From Mycolicibacterium alvei (lineage in GTDB: Bacteria; Actinomycetota; Actinomycetes; Mycobacteriales; Mycobacteriaceae): a stretch of DNA of 64,000 nt. A model generated the notes under the pieces. That model saw nothing but the letters and a program-made list of their open reading frames with translations. It had not been told where the DNA came from and made no database searches. The stretch is from positions 930,001-994,000 of the forward strand of contig NZ_AP022565.1 of assembly GCF_010727325.1 (NCBI RefSeq), in the 5' to 3' direction. Made by a program: the position numbers and the translations under genes. This document shows positions 53,063 to 62,932 of the stretch, one piece after another; positions within the stretch are counted from its first letter, which is position 1; every line of letters begins with the position of its first letter.

Positions 53063-54788
53063 GTTCACCGTGTGGGCGCCAATACCGGACCGGGTTCGGG
53101 TCGACGTGGACGGAACGTTGCATGACATGGTGCGTTCCGCAGACGGATGGTGGCGCGCCGACGTCGCCTGCGACTCCGGAGCCCGGTACGGGTTCGTCCT
53201 CGACGAGGATCCCGAGGTCCTGCCGGATCCTCGTTCACCGCGCCAGCCCGACGGCGTGCATGCCCGCTCGCAACTATGGGTTCCGGCTCCCGATGCGTGG
53301 ACCGACACCCCATGGGCCGGCCGGTCCATCTGCGGTGGGGTGATCTACGAGTTGCACACCGGAACATTCACGCCCGAGGGCACCTTCGATGCCGTGATCG
53401 ACAAGCTCGATCATCTAGTGGAACTCGGTGTCGATTTCGTGGAGCTGATGCCGGTCAATGCATTCAACGGGCCCCACGGCTGGGGATATGACGGGGTGCT
53501 CTGGTACGCGGTACACGAGCCCTACGGTGGCCCCGACGGCCTCATCCGCCTCGTCGATGCCTGCCACGCCCGTGGCCTCGGCGTTCTCGTCGACGCGGTG
53601 TTCAACCACCTCGGACCGTCCGGCAACTACCTCCCACGGTTCGGCCCCTACCTGTCGGCGGGCCGAAATCCCTGGGGCAGTTCGATCAACCTGTCCGATG
53701 CCGACGCCGACGAGGTACGGACCTACATCATCGAGTGCGCGCTGCGCTGGATGCGCGACTTCCACGTCGACGGCCTGCGTCTGGATGCGGTACACGCGCT
53801 GGTAGACCACACCGCGATGCATCTGTTGGAGGAACTCGCGGCCGAAACTGACGCACTGGCCGAAGAACTCGGCCGGCCGCTGTCGCTGATCGCCGAAAGC
53901 GACCTCAATGATCCGCGGCTGATCACCCCGCGGGATCGGGGTGGCTATGGTTTGACCGCACAGTGGGACGACGACGTCCACCACGCGATCCACACCGCGG
54001 TATCGGGTGAACGGCAGGGCTACTACGCCGATTTCGGATCGTTGTCGACGTTGGCGCAGACGTTGAAACACGGCTACTTCCACTCCGGCACCTACTCGTC
54101 GTTCCGGCACCGCAGGCATGGTCGGCCGTTGGACACCGCGACCATTCCGGCCACCCGACTGCTGGCGTACACGCTCACCCACGACCAGGTCGGCAACCGC
54201 GCCGTGGGCGATCGACCGTCGCAACTCCTGACTTTCGGCCAACTGGCCGTCAAAGCCGCATTGGCACTCGGATCACCCTATACGGCAATGCTTTTCATGG
54301 GTGAAGAGTGGGGGTCCTCCTCACCGTTTCAGTTCTTCAGTTCGCACCCCGAGTCGGATCTGGCCCGCGCCACGGCCGAGGGGCGCAAAGCCGAGTTCGC
54401 CGAGCACGGCTGGGATGCCGACGAGATCCCCGATCCACAGGACCCGGCGACGTTCCTGCGGTCCAAGCTGAATTGGACCGAGGTCACCGAGGATGACCAT
54501 GATCGACTCCACCGGACCTATCGCGAGCTGATCGCCTTACGGCGCGGCGAACCTGACCTCGCCGACCCGTGGCTCGACCACATGTCGATCGACTTCGACG
54601 AAGAACAGCGCTGGATCATTCTGCATCGAGGGTCCGTGGCCGTTGCCTGCAATCTGGGCACCAAGCCAGTGACGGTGCCGGTCTCCGGCGAGCTGCTCCT
54701 GGCGTGGGAGAACCCCGACGTCGGTCCCGACAGCACGGTACTGGCGGGACATTCTTTCGCCGTTCTGCGCCGCGGCCGCGATCAGTAG
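53055..54788 (+). CDS. treZ: Malto-oligosyltrehalose trehalohydrolase
   Basis: TreZ cuts trehalose from maltooligosyl trehalose. The 577 residues include an N-terminal CBM48-like domain (FTVWAPIPDRVRVDVDG), then DAVFNHLGPSGNY, VDGLRLDAVHAL (Asp), LIAESDLNDPRL (Glu) and TLTHDQVGNRAVGDR (Asp). Last gene of treX-treY-treZ, coupled to treY. Trehalose is the carrier for mycolic acids in this group. Confidence 0.96.
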   Translation: MAEFTVWAPIPDRVRVDVDGTLHDMVRSADGWWRADVACDSGARYGFVLDEDPEVLPDPRSPRQPDGVHARSQLWVPAPDAWTDTPWAGRSICGGVIYELHTGTFTPEGTFDAVIDKLDHLVELGVDFVELMPVNAFNGPHGWGYDGVLWYAVHEPYGGPDGLIRLVDACHARGLGVLVDAVFNHLGPSGNYLPRFGPYLSAGRNPWGSSINLSDADADEVRTYIIECALRWMRDFHVDGLRLDAVHALVDHTAMHLLEELAAETDALAEELGRPLSLIAESDLNDPRLITPRDRGGYGLTAQWDDDVHHAIHTAVSGERQGYYADFGSLSTLAQTLKHGYFHSGTYSSFRHRRHGRPLDTATIPATRLLAYTLTHDQVGNRAVGDRPSQLLTFGQLAVKAALALGSPYTAMLFMGEEWGSSSPFQFFSSHPESDLARATAEGRKAEFAEHGWDADEIPDPQDPATFLRSKLNWTEVTEDDHDRLHRTYRELIALRRGEPDLADPWLDHMSIDFDEEQRWIILHRGSVAVACNLGTKPVTVPVSGELLLAWENPDVGPDSTVLAGHSFAVLRRGRDQ

Positions 54789-54848
54789 TCCTTGCGATAG
54801 TCAAGTAGCCCACTACGCGCGCGTCTGGACAGCCGGTCGGGCCGAAGC

Positions 54849-56141
54849 TCAGGTCAGGTACCGGTAGGTCGGTGACCCTGGCTCGAGTAGCTGGACATGG
54901 ATGTCGGAGCTCTCCATGCGGGCCAGCAGGCCCTCCAGGTCGGTCGCTGCGCTCAACTCGACACCGCACAGTGCCTCACCGGTTTCGCGGTTGTTGCGTT
55001 TGACGTACTCGAAAAGCGTGATGTCGTCGCCAGGTCCGAGAACCTCGTCGAGGAATCGGCGCAGCGCCCCGGGTTCCTGCGGGAAGTCGACCAGGAAGTA
55101 GTGCTTGAGCCCAAGATGCACCAGTGAGCGCTCGACCACCTCGTTGTACCGGGACACATCGTTGTTTCCGCCGGAGATCAGGCACACCACGGTGGAACCC
55201 TGCTCGATGTCCGCCTCCAGCAGCGCCGCCACCGACAGTGCACCGGCGGGCTCGGCGATGATTCCGTCGTTCTGATACATATCGAGCATCGCAGTGCACA
55301 CCGCGCCCTCGTCGACCGTGGTGAAGGAGACCATGTCGCCGGCGGCGGCCAACGCCGCATAGGGCAACGCCCCGGCCCGCGCCACGGCCGCACCGTCGAC
55401 GAACTGGTCGACGTGGTCCAGGGTGACGGGTCCGCCTGCGGCCAGCGCGGCGATCATCGAGGCCGCGCCGGCAGGCTCGACACCGAGCACCGAGGTGCCC
55501 GCGGCCCGCTCGGCGAGATATGTGGTGATACCGGAGATGCAGCCGCCGCCGCCGACGGGGACGATCACCAGGTCCGGCTCGTCGTCGAGTTGGTCGAGCA
55601 GCTCTGCAGCGATGGTGCCCTGTCCGGCCATCGTCCGCACGTCGTCGTACGGGGGGACGAGGGTCGCGCCGGTGCGTCCGACATCGTCGAGCGCCGCACC
55701 GGCGGCCAGATCATAGGTCGACCCGACCGCGATGAGCTCGATGAACTCGCGGCCGTGATACCGGATCCGGTCCCGCTTCTGCTTGGGCGTCTTGGCCGGC
55801 ACGTACACGCGGCCATGGGTCCGCATCGACCGGCAGGCCATGGCGAAGCCTTGAGCGTGGTTGCCGGCCGAGGAACACACCACACCGGCGGCCAGCTCTT
55901 CGGGCGAGAGCTGCGCCATCAGATTGAATGCGCCGCGCACCTTGTAGGAACGCACTGCCTGCAGGTCCTCACGTTTGAGGTAGACGTTGGCTCCGGTCGC
56001 TTCCGACAGGCGCTCGTTGAACTGCAGCGGGCTGCGGGTGACCACGCCCGAAATTCGCTTGGCGGCCTCGTCGATGTCGGCTGCGGAAAGCGGCGCAGCC
56101 AGCGGGGAGACTCGGGAGCCCTTGCTCAGATCGGCAGTCAC
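54849..56141 (-). CDS. ilvA: Threonine ammonia-lyase (threonine dehydratase)
   Basis: IlvA deaminates threonine to 2-oxobutyrate for isoleucine. The 430-residue protein has the PLP lysine at 67 (AVRSYKVRGAFN), CSSAGNHAQGFA, the glycine loop VPVGGGGCISG and a single C-terminal ACT-like regulatory domain (KHYFLVDFPQEPGALRRFL), the short actinobacterial form. GTG 56141 starts it. It converges on treZ with 60 bases between. Confidence 0.95.
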   Translation of the reverse strand: MTADLSKGSRVSPLAAPLSAADIDEAAKRISGVVTRSPLQFNERLSEATGANVYLKREDLQAVRSYKVRGAFNLMAQLSPEELAAGVVCSSAGNHAQGFAMACRSMRTHGRVYVPAKTPKQKRDRIRYHGREFIELIAVGSTYDLAAGAALDDVGRTGATLVPPYDDVRTMAGQGTIAAELLDQLDDEPDLVIVPVGGGGCISGITTYLAERAAGTSVLGVEPAGAASMIAALAAGGPVTLDHVDQFVDGAAVARAGALPYAALAAAGDMVSFTTVDEGAVCTAMLDMYQNDGIIAEPAGALSVAALLEADIEQGSTVVCLISGGNNDVSRYNEVVERSLVHLGLKHYFLVDFPQEPGALRRFLDEVLGPGDDITLFEYVKRNNRETGEALCGVELSAATDLEGLLARMESSDIHVQLLEPGSPTYRYLT

Positions 56142-56278
56142 CGTTCAATGGTGCCACTGGCCAGGCGTTTCTCTGCAGTTGGGTGGGGACACACGCCGGG
56201 ATCTGTTCCTCCTTACGATCGCATCGAAAAGATCCGTCACACCTGGTTGAAAGCGCCCCGAACTGGGAAAATAACCTC
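56142..56278. promoter_or_regulatory. Divergent control region ilvA / lipoprotein
   Basis: A 137-base gap between two divergent starts. TACGAT (56214-56219) is a possible -10 for the plus-strand lipoprotein, without a clear -35. No palindrome of note. Confidence 0.3.
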
Positions 56279-56719
56279 ATGCAGCACATCCAGCAGCGGG
56301 TGCGGCGGGTCGCGACGCACACTGTTTCGGTAGGCGCACTGGCGTTATCTGCCTGCGCAGCGGCCACCGGCATCCCGGCGGATGCCAATACGGCGCGGAT
56401 CTTCATCAACGGCGAGGAGATACCGACCACGTTCCCAGTGCTGTGTACGCAACGGTCCTGGATGTGGACCATCGAAACGCAGCCGGAGGCGCCCGGGTTC
56501 ACGGCCATCATCCAGACCGGCGGCGGCCCCGTCGAACCGAAGCTGATGCGCCTGACCGGCATAGATGGGTTCACCGGCAGCTCAGCTAATGTGACATCGC
56601 CCGCCGATGCCGGCATCGAGGGCACCACATTCCGCATCAGCGGCACGGCGCGTGGCTGGTTCTCCGACCGCCCCACCAGACCGACCGAGGTCCAGTACCG
56701 AATGGAAGCCCGCTGTTGA
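56279..56719 (+). CDS. LpqH (19-kDa antigen)-like lipoprotein
   Basis: A 146-residue lipoprotein. The signal peptide has a basic start (QQRVRRV), a hydrophobic core and the lipobox LSAC, giving Cys26 as the lipidated residue. The mature part has the LpqH pattern: an early Cys (VLCTQR), a strand ending LMRLTGIDGFTG, then FRISGTARGW and a final Cys. LpqH-type proteins are surface-exposed and recognised by host TLR2 in pathogenic species. Lgt in this window would lipidate it. Confidence 0.82.
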   Translation: MQHIQQRVRRVATHTVSVGALALSACAAATGIPADANTARIFINGEEIPTTFPVLCTQRSWMWTIETQPEAPGFTAIIQTGGGPVEPKLMRLTGIDGFTGSSANVTSPADAGIEGTTFRISGTARGWFSDRPTRPTEVQYRMEARC

Positions 56720-56800
56720 GCACCCCCGGACCGATAAAGCGACACGCCGCATCTTAGGTTTCGGCTGGTCGAAATCATTGTTACGAGCTATCGTCAGTAC

Positions 56801-57031
56801 ATGACCACCGCCGGGAACTTTCGTAGCGGCACCTCCCGGGCCGATCATCAGGTCAACATCGCCGGGGTGCCCTGGCCGACCTACAAGCTGATCGCCCTGG
56901 CGATCGGCGCCCTGGTCTTGGCGGTCGTCGGCGTGGCAACGATGAGCGCCGCCCCGGCGGTACTCTCGGCTGCCGCGGCCACCTTGGTGATGTGGCTGGG
57001 TCTGGGCCACGTTTCGCCCTCTGATCAGTGA
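56801..57031 (+). CDS. Small membrane protein
   Basis: A 76-residue protein with a polar first 25 residues (RADHQVNIAGVPWPTYK) and two closely spaced hydrophobic spans (about 30-46 and 50-70). No known family. It follows the lipoprotein by 81 bases and overlaps the convergent SRPBCC stop. Real coding is suggested by the membrane pattern and clean start. Confidence 0.7.
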   Translation: MTTAGNFRSGTSRADHQVNIAGVPWPTYKLIALAIGALVLAVVGVATMSAAPAVLSAAAATLVMWLGLGHVSPSDQ

Positions 57032-57429
57032 CTTTCCAGCCGTCGCCGCAAGGTCTCCAGGTCGGCCGCCACGGCCGCTACATCAGCTTCGAACTCTGCG
57101 TCCGTGACGCCGGACCGCTGCCGAACCGTGAACACAACCTCGCATGAGGCGGCGTCGACCCCGGCCGGCACCACCCGCATCGGGTTGTAGACAGCCTCGC
57201 CCGAGGGCAACTGCACCACGTGATCGAGTACTCCCAGCGTGTTCGGCGCGGCAAACTCCACGGTGACCTCCCCCATCGGGGAATCGGCGACCCATCCTCG
57301 CGGAGTGAGTCGCAACCCGCCCTCAGCCAGCCCCGCCGCCCAATCGGCCATCTGCCGTGGATCCGATGCGTAGGTATACACCGCATCGGGGGCAACGTCG
57401 ATCCAGACGCTCACATGCGTACTGCGCAT
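57025..57429 (-). CDS. SRPBCC family protein
   Basis: A 134-residue START-like domain: STHVSVWIDVAPDAVYTYASD is the first strand and helix, WAAGLAEGG the next, and EADVAAVAADLETLRRRLE the C-terminal helix. ATG 57429 is chosen; the open frame upstream to 57888 lies in the methyltransferase region and shows no similarity. Ligand unknown. Its stop overlaps the small membrane protein gene by 7 bases. Confidence 0.82.
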   Translation of the reverse strand: MRSTHVSVWIDVAPDAVYTYASDPRQMADWAAGLAEGGLRLTPRGWVADSPMGEVTVEFAAPNTLGVLDHVVQLPSGEAVYNPMRVVPAGVDAASCEVVFTVRQRSGVTDAEFEADVAAVAADLETLRRRLESH

Positions 57430-57525
57430 GCCTCCCACTGTAGGCTGCGGTCGGCCCGTGATCTCAAGGGCGGTAAACGTTTTCGCCCAATTGTTCAGCG
57501 CCGGACCGGGTGTACCGTCGGGCTT

Positions 57526-58359
57526 GTGGGTATTGCGACGACGGGCCTGACGCCGGTGGAGGAAACCGCGTTCCTGACCTTGTACGCCAGGGCACTCGAC
57601 AGTCGGTGGGCGCGCCCCATCCTCGGTGACACGATGGCCGACGAGACGGTCGGCAGACTCGACTACGACTTCGCCGGTCTCGGTGTGCAGACCAGCGTGG
57701 TGTGCCAGTCGGCGTTGCGCGCCAAGATGCTCGACGACCGGGTCCGCGCGTTTGTCGCCGATCATCCCGACGCGGTCGTGGTCGATCTCGGCGGAGGTCT
57801 CGACAGCGGTGTCCACCGTGTTGCGCCGCCGGCCACGGTGGACTGGTACAGCGTGGATCTGCCGGGGATCAGCGAACTGCGCGATCACGTGTTGACCTCA
57901 CTCCCCCAGGCGCACACTGTCTCCGCATCGTTGGCGGATCAGGACTGGACGGATCCGATCCCGTCCGACCGCCCCACGATGCTGGTGGCCGATGGATTGT
58001 TCGCGTTCCTCACCGAACCGGTGATCATCGGTATCTTCCGGAGAATCACCCAACACTTCGAATCCGGCGAATTGGCATTCAACGACTACGGCCGTATCGG
58101 CTGGATGAGTAAGGCCGCGCTGAAGTTCTTCCCCGCCAAGATGTTCAAAGACGTCGGAAGCCAGTGGGGTTACCCGGGTTTCAAGGATGCGCACCATCCT
58201 GAAACCTGGAATCCGCAATTGCGACTCGTCGAAGAGGCCAGCCTCACCCACCAACCGGAGGTCGACCTGTTCCCCGGTGCACTGCGGATCGCCACACGAG
58301 TCAGCGGCCTCACCAAGGCCACAGCCCGCAAGGCGCGCATCCTGCGGTACCGGTTCTGA
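57526..58359 (+). CDS. Class I SAM-dependent methyltransferase (LCM family)
   Basis: A 277-residue methyltransferase of the leucine-carboxyl/PPM1-like family that is expanded in mycobacteria. The SAM-binding motif is VVVDLGGGLDSG (about 84-95), followed by WYSVDLPG and MLVADGLFAFL. GTG 57526 is the start; upstream open frame lacks similarity. The family often methylates O atoms in secondary metabolites or lipids; the substrate is unknown here. Confidence 0.87.
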   Translation: MGIATTGLTPVEETAFLTLYARALDSRWARPILGDTMADETVGRLDYDFAGLGVQTSVVCQSALRAKMLDDRVRAFVADHPDAVVVDLGGGLDSGVHRVAPPATVDWYSVDLPGISELRDHVLTSLPQAHTVSASLADQDWTDPIPSDRPTMLVADGLFAFLTEPVIIGIFRRITQHFESGELAFNDYGRIGWMSKAALKFFPAKMFKDVGSQWGYPGFKDAHHPETWNPQLRLVEEASLTHQPEVDLFPGALRIATRVSGLTKATARKARILRYRF

Positions 58360-58381
58360 CACCACCGCGCCGTTACCCTCG

Positions 58382-58771
58382 TCAGGCCGGGAGTTCGTGA
58401 TGAATTCCGCATGTGCACAACTCGATTGACGGACATGTACACCGCATACCCCACTCGATGATGGCCCGCGCATGGGTCAGCGCCTCCATTTGTGCATCGA
58501 TCTCGGCAAGCTTGCTCTGCGCCAGCTCACGAGCCACCGGCCGGCCCGGGGTGTCGTCCTTGAGCAGCAGCCCGATCTCGGTCAGCGAGAAGCCGGCGGC
58601 CTTGCACAACCTGATCACCTCCAGACGCATCAGGACCGACTCCTGATAGCGACGCTGCCCGCCCAGGCGCTGCGGCGCGGGCAACAGCCCGACCTGCTCG
58701 TAGTACCGGAGCGCGGTCTGGGCGACCCCGCTCCGCTGCGTGACGTCTCCAATGGTCAGCGTCGCGGCCAT
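58382..58771 (-). CDS. MerR family regulator with C-terminal cysteine pairs
   Basis: A 129-residue MerR protein. Residues 5-45 are the winged HTH (LTIGDVTQRSGVAQTALRYYEQVGLL), then the coiled-coil dimer helix (SKLAEIDAQMEALTHARAIIE). The end CTCPSIELCTC carries a CxC-x5-CxC set, suggesting metal or redox sensing in the SoxR manner, though the SoxR spacing differs. GAGGAGG precedes ATG 58771. A 22-bp perfect palindrome lies just upstream, shared with the divergent oxidoreductase. Confidence 0.87.
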   Translation of the reverse strand: MAATLTIGDVTQRSGVAQTALRYYEQVGLLPAPQRLGGQRRYQESVLMRLEVIRLCKAAGFSLTEIGLLLKDDTPGRPVARELAQSKLAEIDAQMEALTHARAIIEWGMRCTCPSIELCTCGIHHELPA

Positions 58772-58791
58772 TTGTCCTCCTCGCCGAGCTT

Positions 58792-58813
58792 GACTTAGAG
58801 TTAACTCTAAGTC
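58792..58813. promoter_or_regulatory. MerR-type operator
   Basis: A perfect 22-bp palindrome: GACTTAGAG (58792-58800) + TTAA + CTCTAAGTC... with the centre TTAA at 58801-58804. It begins inside TTGACT (58790-58795), a good -35 for the plus-strand gene, as is usual for MerR operators. The -10 is unclear. Confidence 0.75.
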
Positions 58814-58826
58814 GTTGACTGGCTAC

Positions 58827-59294
58827 ATGCCACACACCGACACCACGCTGGAGACCCTGAGCCGCTCCCAATACGCGCTGCTGCGCAGCTTTCGCCGCGA
58901 CGGCACCGCTGTCGACACCCCGATCTGGTTCGTCCTCAACGGCCCAACGGCGTTGTTCCGCACCAAGATCGGACCGAAAACCCGCAGACTCGCGGCCCGG
59001 CCCGAGGTCGAATTGGTGGTCTGCGACTACCAGGGACGAATCACCGGCAGTACTTGGCTGAACGGCCGGGCCACCGTCCTGGGCGGTGAGGACGCCGAAC
59101 AAGCCAACCGTGCGCTGCACCGGCGCTACGGATGGCAGTGGAACATCGTGCCGTTGCTGAAGATCCCCGGCGTCACCAACGTTCATCGCGATCTTCCCCT
59201 ACGCGAGAAGCTACGGCGGGCGCGGGATCGGGCGCTGTGGCCAGACAGCGCGATCGTCAAGATCGACCTGGACCTCGCCCGGACCCGATGCTGA
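58827..59294 (+). CDS. PPOX class F420-dependent oxidoreductase
   Basis: A 155-residue split-barrel protein of the pyridoxamine-phosphate-oxidase-like group that uses F420 in mycobacteria. The early block LSRSQYALLRSFRRDGTAVDTPIWFVLNG and GPKTRRLAARPEVELVVCDY are family features. ATG 58827 is used; TTG 58815 is an in-frame alternative. It is divergent from the MerR regulator and is its likely target. It ends 3 bases before the dnaE1 stop. Confidence 0.86.
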   Translation: MPHTDTTLETLSRSQYALLRSFRRDGTAVDTPIWFVLNGPTALFRTKIGPKTRRLAARPEVELVVCDYQGRITGSTWLNGRATVLGGEDAEQANRALHRRYGWQWNIVPLLKIPGVTNVHRDLPLREKLRRARDRALWPDSAIVKIDLDLARTRC

Positions 59295-59297
59295 CAG

Positions 59298-62200
59298 CTA
59301 GCCCAGGCAACCTGGCCCGAGCAACGCCTTGAGGTCACCCATCAACGCCGAGGACGGTGTCACCCGTAGTGACTGATCCAGCTCCAGCGTGGTGATGCGC
59401 TCCCCGCTGATCAGCCGCAGATGGACCTGGGACGTGCCCGGATGGTTGGCCAGCACCTGCTTCAGCGCGGTGACCTTGTCGATGGTGCACTGCCGGGTCG
59501 GCAGGCTGACGGCCAGTGGGCGGTCAGCCTGGGCACTGCTAAAGTCGGGCACCACGAGTTCGTGGGCAATCAGCGAGATCCGATCGTCGCGCGCGGCCAC
59601 CTTCGCCTTGACCAGCACCACGACATCGTCGGCGATCTCATGGCCGAACAGCGAATAGGTCTGCGGGAAGAACAGCACCTCGATACCACCGGTGAGGTCT
59701 TCCAATTGAGCTGAGGCCCAAGGCAAACCGTTCTTGTTCACGCGGCGGTTCACCGAGGCGAGGATACCGCCGACCACCACCTGCGTATCGTTGGCAACAT
59801 CGCCGTCGAGAATTGCCGGGATCTGCGTGTCGACCTGGTTGGCCAGCAGGTGGGCAACCCCGTTGAGTGGGTGACCGGAAACGTACAGCCCCAGCATCTC
59901 GCGCTCGAGCGCGAGCTTGTGCTTGTCCTCCCACTCCTCCTCGGGCACCTTGATGCTGAATACCGCATCTGTGCCGCCGCCGTCATCGGCACCGCCGAAC
60001 AGGTCGAACTGGCCCATCGCCTCGGCCTTCTTGGTACCGAGCACGGAATCGACAGCATCGGTGTGCACCAGGAACAACCCTTTACGGGGATGGCCGAGCG
60101 AGTCGAAAGCACCAGCCTTCACCAGGGATTCGGTGACCTTCTTGTTGCAGGCCGCGATATCGATCTTGTTGAGGTAGTCGGAGAAGTCGGCGTACTTGCC
60201 CTTCTCGGTGCGGGTGGCGATCAGGGAGGAGACGACATTCGCGCCGACGTTGCGGATGGCCCCCAGGCCGAACCGGATGTCGTCGCCCACCGAGGCAAAG
60301 TTCTGCACCGACTCGTTGACGTCGGGCGGCAGCACCGTGATGCCGAGCCGACGGCAGTCGGCCAGATAGACCGCGGCCTTGTCCTTGTCGTCACCGACCG
60401 AGGTGAGCAGACCGGCCATGTATTCGGCCGGGTAGTTCGCCTTGAGATAGGCCGTCCAGTAGGACACCAGGCCGTAGCCGGCCGCGTGCGACTTGTTGAA
60501 CGCATACCCGGCGAACGGAAGGATCGTGTCCCACAAGGCTTTCACGGCGGCCTCGGAGAACCCGTTGGCCGTCATGCCTTCCTTGAAGCCCTTGTACTCG
60601 GCCTCAAGCACCTCGAGCTTCTTCTTGCCCATGGCCTTACGGAGCGCATCGGCCTTACCCATGGTGTAGGAGGCAACCTTTTGCGCGATGAACATGATCT
60701 GCTCTTGGTAGACGATCAGGCCGTAGGTCTCGGACAGGATCTCCTTGAGCGGTTCCTCAAGCTCAGGGTGGATGGGCTTGATCGCCTGACGGCCGTTCTT
60801 GCGGTCGGCATAGTCGTTGTGGGCGTTCATGCCCATCGGACCGGGGCGGTACAGCGCAAGCACCGCCACGATGTCGTTGAATCCGGTGGGTTGCATGCGC
60901 CGCAGCAGGTCACGCATCGCGCTGCCGTCGAGCTGGAACACACCCAGTGTGTCGCCGCGGCCGAGGAGCTCGTAAGCGGCCGGATCGTCGAATGGCAACG
61001 TGTCCAGATCCAGGTCGACCCCCCGATTGGCCTTGATGTTCTCCAGGCAGTCACCGATGATCGTCAGGTTCCGCAGGCCCAGGAAATCCATCTTCAGCAG
61101 GCCGATGGCCTCGCACGAGGGATAGTCCCAGCCGGTGATGACCGCGCCGTCCTGGGGCCGCTTCCAGAGCGGGATCGCGTCGATGAGCGGCTCGGAGCTC
61201 ATGATCACCGCACAGGCGTGCACGCCCGCGTTGCGAACCAGGCCTTCCAGGCCACGCGCCGTCTCGTAGATGGTGCGCACATCCGGGTCGGTGTCGATCA
61301 GGGCCCGGACCTCGGCGGCCTCCTTGTACCGCTCATGGGTTGGATCGGTGATCCCGGACACCGAGATGTCCTTGGCCATGATCGGCGGCGGCAGCGCCTT
61401 GGTGATCCGATCGGCGATCGCGAAACCCGGCTGGCCATAATGCACACGGGCCGAATCCTTGAGGGCGGCTTTGGTTTTGATTGTTCCGAAGGTGATGACC
61501 TGGGCTACCCGGTCGCTGCCCCACTTGTTGGCCGCATACCGCAGCATCTCGCCGCGGCGGCGGTCGTCGAAGTCGATGTCGATATCGGGTGCGGACGGTC
61601 GTTCCGGGTTGAGGAAGCGCTCGAACAGCAGACCGTGCGGGATGGGGTCGATGTTGGTGATGCCCAGCGCGTAGGCCACCAGGGACCCGGCAGCCGATCC
61701 ACGGCCCGGCCCCACCCGGATCCCGACCGAACGGGCATAGTTGATCAGGTCGGCCACAATCAGGAAGTAGGCCGGAAAGCCCTTCTCGCAGATGACCTTG
61801 ATCTCGTACTCGGTGCGGTCGGTGTACTCGACGGGCACCGGCCCGCCGCGGAACCGGTGGTCCAACCCGGCCCGCACCTCATGGGTCAGCCACGAGCCCT
61901 GGTCGTGCCCGTCGGGCACGGGGAACACCGGCATGCGGTCGGTGGGCGTCCACACGTCGGCGTAGGACTGGACCCGCTCGCCGATGAGGACGGTGGAATC
62001 GCAGGCTCCCGGCACCTGCGAGTCCCACAGGGCCCGCATCTCTTCGGCCGACTTGAGGAAATAACCGTCACCGTCGAACTTGAACCGGTTCGGATCCGAG
62101 AGGGTCTTGCCCGTCTGAATGCACAGCAGCGCCTCGTGATTCTGCGAGGCCTCACGGGTGACGTAATGACAGTCGTTGGTGGCCAGCGGCGGGATGCCGA

Positions 62201-62855
62201 GCTTCTGCCCGATCTCCAGTAGGCCCTCGCGGACCCGTCGCTCGATGTCCAGGCCGTGGTCCATCAGCTCGAGGAAGAAGTTCTCCGGGCCGAAGATCTC
62301 GCGCCATTTGGCGGCTGCCTCCAGCGCCTCCTGGCGGTGACCGAGCCGGAGCCGGGTCTGCACCTCGCCGGACGGGCAACCGGTCGTCGCGATGATGCCT
62401 TCGGCATGCTCGGCGATGATCTCGGCGTCCATGCGCGACCACTTACCGAGCTGGCCTTCGAACGACGCCAGGGAGGACAGCTTGAAGAGGTTGCGCAGAC
62501 CAGTGGCATTCTCCGCGACCATCGTCATATGGGTGTAGGCACCGCTACCCGAGACGTCGTCACTCTTCTGGCTCGGGTCACCCCACTGGATCCGCTTGGT
62601 GTCGAATCGAGACGCGGGAGCGATGTACGCCTCGATACCGATGATCGGTTTGATGCCGGCCTTCGTTGCCGAGTTGTAGAACTCGCTGGCGCCGAACATG
62701 TTGCCGTGGTCGGTCATACCTATCGCGGACATGCCCAGCCGCTCGGCCTCCGCCAGCATCGGCGTGATCTTCGCGGCCCCGTCCAGCATCGAGTACTCGG
62801 TGTGGTTGTGCAGGTGAACAAAAGATCCCGAGGATCCCGAAGATGAACCGCTCAT
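59298..62855 (-). CDS. dnaE1: DNA polymerase III subunit alpha
   Basis: The replicative polymerase. The 1185-residue DnaE1 has an intact PHP domain ([15 protein letters not shown] at 13-27, [22 protein letters not shown]), which carries proofreading exonuclease activity in mycobacteria. The catalytic aspartates are in [11 protein letters not shown] (near 425). The internal clamp-binding motif QFDLF lies near residue 950, followed by the OB-fold and C-terminal domain. ATG 62855 begins a Ser/Gly leader (SGSSSGSSG). Confidence 0.97.
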   Translation of the reverse strand: MSGSSSGSSGSFVHLHNHTEYSMLDGAAKITPMLAEAERLGMSAIGMTDHGNMFGASEFYNSATKAGIKPIIGIEAYIAPASRFDTKRIQWGDPSQKSDDVSGSGAYTHMTMVAENATGLRNLFKLSSLASFEGQLGKWSRMDAEIIAEHAEGIIATTGCPSGEVQTRLRLGHRQEALEAAAKWREIFGPENFFLELMDHGLDIERRVREGLLEIGQKLGIPPLATNDCHYVTREASQNHEALLCIQTGKTLSDPNRFKFDGDGYFLKSAEEMRALWDSQVPGACDSTVLIGERVQSYADVWTPTDRMPVFPVPDGHDQGSWLTHEVRAGLDHRFRGGPVPVEYTDRTEYEIKVICEKGFPAYFLIVADLINYARSVGIRVGPGRGSAAGSLVAYALGITNIDPIPHGLLFERFLNPERPSAPDIDIDFDDRRRGEMLRYAANKWGSDRVAQVITFGTIKTKAALKDSARVHYGQPGFAIADRITKALPPPIMAKDISVSGITDPTHERYKEAAEVRALIDTDPDVRTIYETARGLEGLVRNAGVHACAVIMSSEPLIDAIPLWKRPQDGAVITGWDYPSCEAIGLLKMDFLGLRNLTIIGDCLENIKANRGVDLDLDTLPFDDPAAYELLGRGDTLGVFQLDGSAMRDLLRRMQPTGFNDIVAVLALYRPGPMGMNAHNDYADRKNGRQAIKPIHPELEEPLKEILSETYGLIVYQEQIMFIAQKVASYTMGKADALRKAMGKKKLEVLEAEYKGFKEGMTANGFSEAAVKALWDTILPFAGYAFNKSHAAGYGLVSYWTAYLKANYPAEYMAGLLTSVGDDKDKAAVYLADCRRLGITVLPPDVNESVQNFASVGDDIRFGLGAIRNVGANVVSSLIATRTEKGKYADFSDYLNKIDIAACNKKVTESLVKAGAFDSLGHPRKGLFLVHTDAVDSVLGTKKAEAMGQFDLFGGADDGGGTDAVFSIKVPEEEWEDKHKLALEREMLGLYVSGHPLNGVAHLLANQVDTQIPAILDGDVANDTQVVVGGILASVNRRVNKNGLPWASAQLEDLTGGIEVLFFPQTYSLFGHEIADDVVVLVKAKVAARDDRISLIAHELVVPDFSSAQADRPLAVSLPTRQCTIDKVTALKQVLANHPGTSQVHLRLISGERITTLELDQSLRVTPSSALMGDLKALLGPGCLG

Positions 62856-62932
62856 AGGGGTGCCAGTCTATGGCGCCCCACCGACACTTCCCGTACTTCC
62901 CGGCGTGTCGCTGGTCGTGTCTCGTCGGCGCG

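Noticed and set aside
59850..62222. 790-codon open frame opposite dnaE1
   Set aside because: It is a high-GC antisense shadow of an undoubted gene; composition is His/Arg/Gly/Gln-rich with no recognisable family.
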